Source: Chloroflexota bacterium (GTDB lineage: Bacteria; Chloroflexota; Anaerolineae; Promineifilales; Promineifilaceae). Taken from it: DNA of 5,825 nt. The DNA is taken from positions 1-5,825 of the forward strand of contig QQUD01000136.1 of NCBI GenBank assembly GCA_008501785.1, in the 5' to 3' direction. The notes under the pieces were generated by a model. That model worked only from the letters and a program-made list of their open reading frames with translations, was not told the origin of the DNA and ran no database searches. Made by a program: the position numbers and the translations under genes. This document shows, piece after piece, positions 1-5,825 of the stretch (position 1 is the first letter of the stretch; each line of letters starts with the position of its first letter).

Positions 1-2
1 CC

Positions 3-467
3 CCCCTTGATCTGAAACAGCGTGATTACTTTAATGGCTTATTTTATTACGATGAAAATGAGGCCTTGGATATGGTGGTTGATGTGGAGCTGCTGCCCAG
101 CACTGAGCCAATGGTAACAATGGAAACAAGTACGGGAGATAAACGGCCGTATCGCCGCTACGGCATCATCTATTTCACAGTCAACGATCAACCAGCCCAA
201 CTAACCATCTACAGCGACCTGTACGGCCACGACTTCTTCCTCCCCTTCCGCGACGCCACCAGCGGCAAGGAAACCTACGGCGCGGGTCGTTACTTGGATA
301 ATCATCGGCCCGCATTGCAGCAGCTTGCCGACAATCAATTTAAAATTGACTTCAACTACGCATATAATCCGTACTGTGCCTATAGTTCAACTTACAGTTG
401 CCCGCTCCCGCCACGCGAGAACTGGCTGAGTGTGCCCATTGAAGCGGGTGAGAAAGATTTTACCTAA
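3..467 (+). CDS. DUF1684 family protein, 5'-truncated by the window edge
   Basis: The frame is open from base 3 to the TAA at 465-467, giving 154 residues of a C-terminal part. A TTG at 66 could be read as a start, but the 21 codons before it (including QRDYFNGLFYYDENEA) fit the family domain, so the true start lies left of the window. Signature stretches are FRDATSGKETYGAGRYLD (about fragment residues 82-99) and the C-terminal block with NPYCAY, SCPLPPREN and VPIEAGEK, which carries two cysteines ten residues apart. These are hallmarks of DUF1684 (PF07920), a domain of unknown biochemical function. No signal peptide or membrane segment is visible in the part present. The gene converges on the EAD membrane protein gene, so it is not co-transcribed with it. 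Bases 201-280 are about 61% GC by hand count, richer than the minus-strand genes. Family assignment is firm; function is unknown. Confidence 0.88.
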   Translation, partial: PLDLKQRDYFNGLFYYDENEALDMVVDVELLPSTEPMVTMETSTGDKRPYRRYGIIYFTVNDQPAQLTIYSDLYGHDFFLPFRDATSGKETYGAGRYLDNHRPALQQLADNQFKIDFNYAYNPYCAYSSTYSCPLPPRENWLSVPIEAGEKDFT

Positions 468-519
468 TGTCCAATTATGTGCACCTTGGAAAAATAGTTA
501 AACACTAATAATTGAGGGA

Positions 520-555
520 AATCATTTTGATCATTTTACTTTGACCAAAATGATT
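520..555. repeat. overlapping AT-rich inverted repeats at convergent gene ends
   Basis: AATCATTTTG at 520-529 is perfectly complementary in inverted orientation to CAAAATGATT at 546-555 (10-bp stem, 16-base loop). A second, alternative pairing uses ATCATTTT at 530-537 with AAAATGAT at 547-554 (8-bp stem, 9-base loop), because the left arm is nearly duplicated in direct orientation. The right arm lies in the last codons of the minus-strand EAD gene and its TAA stop falls in or beside the loop. The position suggests a bidirectional terminator, but the stems are weak and no T-run follows on either strand, so this is only a possible termination or mRNA-end structure. Confidence 0.35.
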
Positions 556-2545
556 CGCAGGTAATATCTCCTGATGTCAAATCTGTCAGCAAACTTGCAA
601 AAGCAATTGCATCAGAACCACTCATAATTGTTTGAATATCGGCTAGAGCAGCTTCATTCATCCCTTGCCTTTGAAAAACTTCTGCCCTCAGCAAATATAG
701 CAAATTATAATTGGAATCAATTTGCAATCCTTGAGTGTATGCAGCTTCAGCTTCAACATAATTCCCAAAATTGCACTGAGCAAACCCTTTGACTAGATAC
801 ATATCAGGAATATCGCTATTAATGTCCAGCACGCTTTCTGCATTTGCCAACGCATCTGCGTATTGACCCAAAATCAAGTTTGAAGTAGCAGCAATTGAGC
901 GACCAATGATGGCACTATCGCCAAAAACAAACTGTAAAATACGAATTCCTAACATCGGATCTGGGAATTTTTGCAAAACGGTATCCGATAACAATCTTGC
1001 TTGATCAATATTTCCTTGACGCAGAGTGGCCATAATGGCGAACGTATAAGGCCAATTGAGTGTAGGCTCTCTTTCAATAGACTGTTGAAATGCATCTGCT
1101 GCCAATTCGTACTCACCAGACAAATAATTAGCTACGCCACTGAGATAATGTCCGTACCAATCATTTTCCTCTTGGTGCGCAACAACATAATTTGCATACT
1201 CTACTGCCGTTTCAAAATCACCAATCATACTAGCCCCAAAGCTAATCCCAGATTGAGGCATAATCCAATCCTCAGGACCCAGCTTTGCCGCAGAAGACCA
1301 ATCATTTAATGCTGAAAACATATCACCCAGCTTTGCATGAACAATGCCTCGCCCCATATATAACAAGGGGTTTTGTTCAATCAGCAAAGCCGCATCCATT
1401 TCTGGCAAAGCTAGTTCAGGATTTTCAATAAAGTGGAACAGCCCGCGATGATAATGAGCCGCCATACTATTACCTGCAAACTCAAGCGGTTCCTGTGGTA
1501 AAAAGTCTGTCATTGTGAGCAAGCGAATCATTTCTGGTGTGTCGTTTTCGGCGACCGCCATCATCGTAAGCATAAAAACAACTGGGATAGCCAATGATTT
1601 TTCCCGTTCATTGGTGAGTATGGTAGTGCGTACATCCATCACTCGGGCAACTTCATCTCGATCAAAAACCGCCGCAGAGGACCCCGTCAATGACCCAATT
1701 TGTAGATTAATATGGGCATCTTCCGCATTATCTTTGCCCCAGATAATAATATCTGCCCCAAACTGGTCAGCAAGCACCGAAGCTTCCTGTTTTGTCGTGA
1801 TAATATCATCATATTCGCGTATCTGAATACGAGAATTGGGTATGGTCACTTCCAATTGTTGACGGAGATCATCTGCGAAAAAACGTGCAGTGTCCTGTAC
1901 CGGTCCATCGAGATGTTCAAATTGAGCAACTAAAACTATATATTCATCTGCAGCGACAGGTTCTAAGAGGATTGGTGTTGCGGACACTGTTGGCCTAGGT
2001 GTAGATGTTATACTTTTAGTAGGCACAATCGTATTTGTGGGCAAACTTTCAGGCGTGAATGTTGCGGTTGCTGTTTCTGTAGGTAAAACATCCGTAGGTA
2101 TAGACTTTGTCTCTTCAACAGGCGGCATCACAACTTCAGAGGATCCATCTGAGATTCCCCGTTGTGTAAATAAGAGGGTTCCTGCACTAATTAGAACAAT
2201 AATGCCCAAAACAGTTCCCAGAACAAGTAACCAGAGTGGGACAGTTGAAACAACTGTTCTATTGTTGAGTACAGTTGTTTCGCTTGTCTCATTATCGCTG
2301 TTATTTGATTTCCACTCTGGCAAAATCTCCTCCCAATGAATGGGAGGGCGAACCGTATTCAAGACATCAACTAACTCAGGAATTCTTTTACGAGATCGTA
2401 AATGATCAATAAGCTCCGCTACCTTGAGGTCTTTACCTTTCCCCAGCAAATTGTCATAATCAATACCCATATCGAAGCACAAGACACGCAGTTCTTCCGT
2501 ATTAAAATGTTGGGAGATTAGTTGTCGAAACTTACTCCAAGTCAT
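536..2545 (-). CDS. membrane protein: EAD-like domain, TM helix, Pro/Thr linker, TolB-N-like domain, TPR repeats
   Basis: A 669-residue protein if started at ATG 2545; an in-frame GTG at 2557 would add four residues but lies inside the likely ribosome binding site. Residues about 1-68 are a compact helical domain (FRQLISQHFNTEELRVLCFD, then DYDNLLGKGKDLKVAELIDH) typical of effector-associated domains; I recall this type as EAD7, number unverified. Residues about 102-126 are one hydrophobic helix (VPLWLLVLGTVLGIIVLI). Residues about 146-192 form a Pro/Thr/Ser-rich linker. Residues about 201-286 (EYIVLVAQFE, then GADIIIWGKD) resemble the TolB-N-type alpha/beta domain. From about 359 to 647 there are roughly eight TPR-like helical hairpins, for example YLSGVANYLSGEYELAADAF and FAQCNFGNYVEAEAAYTQGL. 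Expected topology is EAD in the cytoplasm and the linker, TolB-like and TPR parts outside. Known for the family: EADs are homotypic adaptors. Inferred: this protein senses outside and recruits an EAD partner inside. It has no catalytic domain. Confidence 0.85.
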   Translation of the reverse strand: MTWSKFRQLISQHFNTEELRVLCFDMGIDYDNLLGKGKDLKVAELIDHLRSRKRIPELVDVLNTVRPPIHWEEILPEWKSNNSDNETSETTVLNNRTVVSTVPLWLLVLGTVLGIIVLISAGTLLFTQRGISDGSSEVVMPPVEETKSIPTDVLPTETATATFTPESLPTNTIVPTKSITSTPRPTVSATPILLEPVAADEYIVLVAQFEHLDGPVQDTARFFADDLRQQLEVTIPNSRIQIREYDDIITTKQEASVLADQFGADIIIWGKDNAEDAHINLQIGSLTGSSAAVFDRDEVARVMDVRTTILTNEREKSLAIPVVFMLTMMAVAENDTPEMIRLLTMTDFLPQEPLEFAGNSMAAHYHRGLFHFIENPELALPEMDAALLIEQNPLLYMGRGIVHAKLGDMFSALNDWSSAAKLGPEDWIMPQSGISFGASMIGDFETAVEYANYVVAHQEENDWYGHYLSGVANYLSGEYELAADAFQQSIEREPTLNWPYTFAIMATLRQGNIDQARLLSDTVLQKFPDPMLGIRILQFVFGDSAIIGRSIAATSNLILGQYADALANAESVLDINSDIPDMYLVKGFAQCNFGNYVEAEAAYTQGLQIDSNYNLLYLLRAEVFQRQGMNEAALADIQTIMSGSDAIAFASLLTDLTSGDITCESFWSK

Positions 2546-2552
2546 TATGATT

Positions 2553-2564
2553 TCCACTCCCTCT
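2553..2564 (-). promoter_or_regulatory. ribosome binding site for the EAD membrane protein
   Basis: Read on the minus strand this is AGAGGGAGTGGA, purine-rich with two Shine-Dalgarno-like cores. GAGGGAG ends 11 bases before ATG 2545 and GTGGA ends 7 bases before it. The upstream GTG at 2557 overlaps this element and has no separate site of its own at a normal distance, which favours ATG 2545 as the start. Confidence 0.6.
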
Positions 2565-2631
2565 ACGCAATAACAAACACGAGATTAAGAACTCCGCCTG
2601 CTTACCTCAATCAAAAAAACAGTTTCGCACT

Positions 2632-2674
2632 CAAAATTAAACAAATATAGGTGGAAAGGAAAACCTTCCCACCT
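2632..2674 (-). terminator. intrinsic terminator downstream of the LamG protein gene
   Basis: On the minus strand, AGGTGGGAAGG (2674-2664), a TTTT loop (2663-2660) and CCTTTCCACCT (2659-2649) form an 11-bp stem whose single non-Watson-Crick pair is a G-U wobble in that orientation (it would be an A-C mismatch on the plus strand). It is followed by a T-rich tail (2648-2632, 11 T of 17). The hairpin begins 32 bases past the TGA stop of the large gene at 2707-2709. The strand asymmetry and T-rich tail fit rho-independent termination of the upstream gene before the EAD gene. The tail is interrupted by A and G, so some read-through is possible. Confidence 0.75.
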
Positions 2675-2706
2675 TTGCACATTATTAAACAATTTTGTTC
2701 ACAGTA

Positions 2707-5700
2707 TCAGGTGCTCTCAGTAGCCAAAACCTTTAAGATTCGATCCACCTTATCAAGCAATAAATCATTCTCTGCTTGCAATTTCGAAACAGTTTTTTGC
2801 AAAGACTCTAATGCCTGCGTCGTATCAGACTCATCATTTCCGTTAGTGCCATATGATCGTAAATCACGTCCAAAGTCCATCAAAGCTGGTCTTTCTACAT
2901 ATGTCACACGATGCAGCACGCGCCATGTCTTGTTTGGTGAACCGCTCTGAACTTGTCTCAAGGCACGTGCCTCTTCATCATTGCTTGCTAGCCATTCAGG
3001 ATCAACCACATGATCGAAGAAATCTTTGAAATGATCCGTTTTGCCTTCAAGATAAAAACTCATAAAACGATATCTGTCTACTTTTTCACCAGGCATAATG
3101 GGGTAATCGTTGTAATCTGTAATACCTCTGGCTTCAACACCACTTAAATCGACATCTAGCTCAATGCCACGACTTCTAGCTTCGCTTTTGCTCATCGTCT
3201 GCGTCATATTAACGGTTGCCAATGCCGTTAACTCTGTAGCAAAACCTAATAATCCAAATTTCGCATCAACACCTACGCCAGCATTCAAGGAAAATGACCC
3301 ACCAATTGTATGTTCAGCACTATTTGCAAAGCTTTGTATCTCCCTTCTTAACCCACCATCAGCATCCCAAACGTACGTGTTAGCAATATTCCTCTTGCCA
3401 GCTTTGAGAAAAATATCCTCCATTTTCTTTTGCCATTTGGCAAAGCTGTCAAGAGCATGAATGCGTGATTCTTGATCATTCACATTTTGCATAATGATGT
3501 CACTACGCACTCCAGCTTCACTCTTAAGCCCCTCTCCGTCATCTTCATTTGGGTCTTCCCCCTTATTTATTTCTCGATTTAGCGATGATTCATCTAATAA
3601 ACCTGCATTGAATTGTGCAAAATAGGCCTCCCTATCTCTATCTTCCTGTTCAATCTGCAGCTTTAACAAATAAGCAAATTGAGGATCGTAATAGCTAGCA
3701 GGATAAAGAGAACCATATTTAGCACGCATTTTTGGCACATGTTTATAGAATCTTTGACTAGTTGCTCGACTGCCTGTCAAACCATCTAAACTACCGCTCA
3801 TGGTATAAGCAGGATTAATTAAGAAAGTGATTGTGTTGATATCTGGCGGGATTCCCTCAACAGGTATTACCTGATAACCAATCATGCGCTTAGTACGTTG
3901 CAGTCGAGTAATAAAGATATCAGCTAGCGAGGATACAACAAGCGCATAACCAACATTTTTCGGAATGAAGCGCCTTCCAAGATGTGGGAAGTTTGCCCCG
4001 CACTCCTGTGTACCACGTAACTCTAATCTATCTGCCATCTGTGAAGAGTGGCCTGAATTTATACTGCTTTCATTTTGCCATTGATAATTGGAATCAAAGT
4101 ATGCCTTTAAGCCGTGTTTAACATCTAGAATTTTTGTCGTGGTAGTTACACCAAATGACGCTCCAGCTTGAGCTTCAGCTTCAGCTCCGATAAACAAATC
4201 AATACTAGCTCCTAAACCAACATCTTGTGTGCGATTCCAGTTAAATTGCACATCATCTGATAAAGCTAGCTCAACCGATGTAGCACCATTATAATCATCT
4301 GAATATGTGAGGTTTTCACTGGGAATTGGTGGCGGGCCTTCAATAAAACCAACCAACGTAGGTGCAAACTGCCCGTTCCCAATCCATTTCAGTTCAAGCT
4401 GCTCAATACGCTTGTCCGAATACATTTGCACACCATCTGATGTAGGCATTGCAAATAATCGACGCATCATAGCTGAACGCTCTTGAGTTTTAGGATCTAA
4501 TCCAACCGTACAATATTCAGCAGCAATAACTGCATCGTGCGATTCAGGCGAAGTTGTGCTCATTTCAGAACATAACCACCAAGTCGTATCCATACACTTA
4601 CCGTCAGGCTCTTTCCCTGTAAAATTTCTAATTACAGTGCCCGAACCCTCTCTCATTGGATAGTAAGCTAATAAACCGGGTTCATTTCCGGTTAAAAGTA
4701 TTTTACTATTTGTTTGAATCTCTTGTCCTTTTAAAGAACACTCCCATATACGCACTTCCGCGAGTTTTCCAAATTGATGGTTTCCCATATTAGCCTTGTT
4801 ACCTAGATATAAAATTGTTCCTGTAGCATTTGGGCTCGTTATTGATCCTTCTTGACCACCATCAATATAAAAATCTATACGGCATTCATAATCTTTTGGA
4901 TCTGCTAGAGGCTCTTCATAGTTGCCTTCTCTTACCTTTGAAAAATGCGGCCTCAGGTTATCACCATAAAAATCAACTTCAAAGTTAGACTCTCCTTCTG
5001 GAAGATCAAGCTCTGGCGTATTTTCTCCACTAGTCAACGTTAAATTATCCCCAGTGATTTTTATATTAACGCTGTCCTTGTTTTCATCCCTTTGATCCGA
5101 TAAATTTCTCCCTGTGACGGTAACCTCTAGGTTTTTTACATTTTCAATAGGCTTATCAGGTTCATCAGTATTTATTTTTCTCTCAGATTGAGATGTGACT
5201 TCTAAATTTTCTCCATTAATAGTAAAATTGAATTTTTTTGGCTCCTCTTCATCATTCTCCTCGTCAGCACTTTTTATTGAGGCAACAATAGCCAAATGAT
5301 GCCAACCTGTTGATAAGTGGTCTATTCGGCAAATGGGGCTGAATTTTCCATCTATATATATTCCTAATTGTACAATGTGATTCTTTTTATGGGCTACGAT
5401 GTTAAAATTTGATCCACGCGTCAACGAATTCCATTCTTCAGTTATTGGGAGTGGGTAGTAAAACCAGGCTTCAATTGACCACTCGTTATCGAGAACGATG
5501 GGCTTGTTTAATTGAATGATGTCATTTTCACCTTCAAGATTCAGACATGAACGCAATTTAGATGGGATCCACTCTTGAAATTTTATATTCTTACTATCAG
5601 CCACTGCATCAAAATGCCATTGACATAGCTTTCCACGGTCGTCGTAATAACTAAGCTGGACATTCCCCTCACAAGTTTCCAATAAATGGATTCGGCTTTG

Positions 5701-5825
5701 GGGCTGAACAGAAGATAAAATTGTTCCCGTTGTCTCCAGGGCTGACTCGGAATTAGGGCCGACCGATTTCATCGGATAATGCACACCCTCATCACACTTC
5801 TTTAGGAAACTTTTTACCACTTCTT
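2707..5825 (-). CDS. large LamG-domain protein with unnamed beta-rich C-terminal region; N-terminus possibly outside the window
   Basis: The frame is open from the right edge to TGA 2707-2709. Numbering is from GTG 5820, giving 1037 residues. Neither that GTG, a GTG at residue 13 nor ATG at residue 17 (5772) has a well-spaced ribosome site, so the start may lie outside. Residues about 92-415 are a LamG/concanavalin-like jelly roll: WSIEAWFYY, GWHHLAIV, IDFYIDGG, LYLGNK, KLAEVRIWECSL, then GNEPGLLAYYPMREGSGT. Between GWHHLAIV and IDFYIDGG sits an insertion of about 130 residues with repeats. Residues about 430-980 match no family I can name; they contain GFIEGPPPIPSENLT (491-505), Gly/Ala-rich alternating segments at about 537-562 and 838-872, an acidic linker at 748-768, and VDPEWLASNDEEARALRQ with WRVLHRVTYV (939-975). 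Residues about 1001-1033 form a leucine-heptad coiled coil. No signal peptide is visible. Eleven cysteines all lie before residue 608. A glycan- or surface-binding protein with a possible membrane-acting region is inference. Confidence 0.8.
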   Translation of the reverse strand, partial: EVVKSFLKKCDEGVHYPMKSVGPNSESALETTGTILSSVQPQSRIHLLETCEGNVQLSYYDDRGKLCQWHFDAVADSKNIKFQEWIPSKLRSCLNLEGENDIIQLNKPIVLDNEWSIEAWFYYPLPITEEWNSLTRGSNFNIVAHKKNHIVQLGIYIDGKFSPICRIDHLSTGWHHLAIVASIKSADEENDEEEPKKFNFTINGENLEVTSQSERKINTDEPDKPIENVKNLEVTVTGRNLSDQRDENKDSVNIKITGDNLTLTSGENTPELDLPEGESNFEVDFYGDNLRPHFSKVREGNYEEPLADPKDYECRIDFYIDGGQEGSITSPNATGTILYLGNKANMGNHQFGKLAEVRIWECSLKGQEIQTNSKILLTGNEPGLLAYYPMREGSGTVIRNFTGKEPDGKCMDTTWWLCSEMSTTSPESHDAVIAAEYCTVGLDPKTQERSAMMRRLFAMPTSDGVQMYSDKRIEQLELKWIGNGQFAPTLVGFIEGPPPIPSENLTYSDDYNGATSVELALSDDVQFNWNRTQDVGLGASIDLFIGAEAEAQAGASFGVTTTTKILDVKHGLKAYFDSNYQWQNESSINSGHSSQMADRLELRGTQECGANFPHLGRRFIPKNVGYALVVSSLADIFITRLQRTKRMIGYQVIPVEGIPPDINTITFLINPAYTMSGSLDGLTGSRATSQRFYKHVPKMRAKYGSLYPASYYDPQFAYLLKLQIEQEDRDREAYFAQFNAGLLDESSLNREINKGEDPNEDDGEGLKSEAGVRSDIIMQNVNDQESRIHALDSFAKWQKKMEDIFLKAGKRNIANTYVWDADGGLRREIQSFANSAEHTIGGSFSLNAGVGVDAKFGLLGFATELTALATVNMTQTMSKSEARSRGIELDVDLSGVEARGITDYNDYPIMPGEKVDRYRFMSFYLEGKTDHFKDFFDHVVDPEWLASNDEEARALRQVQSGSPNKTWRVLHRVTYVERPALMDFGRDLRSYGTNGNDESDTTQALESLQKTVSKLQAENDLLLDKVDRILKVLATEST
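4954..5232 (-). repeat. four degenerate protein repeats inserted in the LamG domain
   Basis: Within the large protein, four ten-residue units share the pattern hydrophobic-x-hydrophobic-x-hydrophobic-x-G-x-N-L: FNFTINGENL (residues 197-206, bases 5203-5232), LEVTVTGRNL (231-240, 5101-5130), VNIKITGDNL (251-260, 5041-5070) and FEVDFYGDNL (280-289, 4954-4983). Unit starts are 34, 20 and 29 residues apart. The first three share the NL codons AAT TTA; the fourth uses AAC CTG. Outside the G-x-N-L end, codons differ widely, so this is not a fresh DNA duplication. The next native LamG strand, CRIDFYIDGG (313-322), resembles the fourth unit. Confidence 0.75.

Noticed and set aside
66..68. TTG at 66 as the true start of the DUF1684 gene
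   Set aside because: The frame is open upstream to the window edge and the preceding codons fit the DUF1684 domain, so the gene is truncated by the window.
1001..1309. Plus-strand open frames opposite the EAD gene (also 1515-1826, 1712-1933, 2037-2339)
   Set aside because: They lie antisense to a well-supported coding region with recognisable domains, and their translations have no domain character.
2555..2557. GTG at 2557 as the start of the EAD membrane protein
   Set aside because: It overlaps the purine-rich ribosome binding site that fits ATG 2545, and the four extra residues add nothing to the domain.
2584..2614. Promoter for the EAD gene: TTGATT (2614-2609) and CTTAAT (2589-2584) on the minus strand
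   Set aside because: The -10 matches the consensus at four of six bases and the spacer is 19 bases, so this is no better than expected by chance in AT-rich DNA.
2651..2950. Plus-strand open frames opposite the large LamG gene (also 3164-3460)
   Set aside because: They are antisense to the real coding frame; the first begins inside the terminator stem and neither encodes a recognisable motif.
4168..4190. Hexanucleotide-like repeat (GCTTCA units) as a slippage or phase-variation tract
   Set aside because: There are only about two to three imperfect units, which encode the Ala/Glu alternation AEAEAQAGA; six-base changes would keep the frame, so no on/off switching would result.
2880..4540. MACPF/CDC perforin assignment for the beta-rich region
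   Set aside because: The classical signature (Y/W, six residues, then F/Y-G-T-H-F/Y) is absent; the nearest look-alikes, YGSLY at residue 702 and YGTNG at 990, lack the histidine and context. Only a general resemblance to pore-formers is kept as a hypothesis.
1..5825. CRISPR array, tRNA, rRNA, or insertion-sequence ends
   Set aside because: No regularly spaced repeats, no cloverleaf-like segments, no transposase-like protein and no terminal inverted repeats with target duplications were seen.

Overview
The window looks like an accessory stretch of a chromosome from a filamentous, multicellular-type bacterium. A Chloroflexota (Anaerolineae/Caldilineae-like) origin is my best guess. It rests on an effector-associated (EAD-type) helical domain, a Pro/Thr-rich linker after a single membrane segment, and a TolB-N-like plus TPR exterior, a combination I associate with that phylum. 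This is inference from protein architecture; there is no rRNA or other marker gene here.

Layout: (1) About 3-467, plus strand: the 3' part of a DUF1684-family gene, cut by the left edge. (2) 468-535: a short convergent gap with overlapping AT-rich inverted repeats that run into the end of the next gene. (3) 536-2545, minus strand: a 669-residue membrane protein with the order EAD-like domain, transmembrane helix, Pro/Thr linker, TolB-N-like alpha/beta domain, about eight TPR-like repeats. (4) 2546-2706: a 161-base gap with a ribosome binding site for gene 3 and a good intrinsic terminator (minus strand) behind gene 4. (5) 2707 to the right edge, minus strand: a protein of at least 1037 residues with a LamG/concanavalin-like domain carrying a large repeat-containing insertion, then a long, unnamed beta-rich region with two Gly/Ala-rich alternating segments, and a C-terminal coiled coil. 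Its reading frame is open to the right edge.

How they may work together: the two minus-strand genes are tandem, the large LamG protein first and the EAD membrane protein second, separated by a terminator, so they are neighbours with perhaps partial read-through rather than a tight operon. EAD domains in the literature are homotypic adaptors that bring effectors to sensors or NTPase switches in bacterial conflict and signalling systems. The TPR exterior of the membrane protein could sense or bind something outside and recruit an EAD-bearing effector inside. The LamG protein could be a surface-binding or membrane-acting partner. No nuclease, protease, TIR, CHAT or NTPase is visible in the window, so a complete defence or conflict system cannot be claimed from this sequence alone. 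The DUF1684 gene is convergent with the pair and is probably unrelated.
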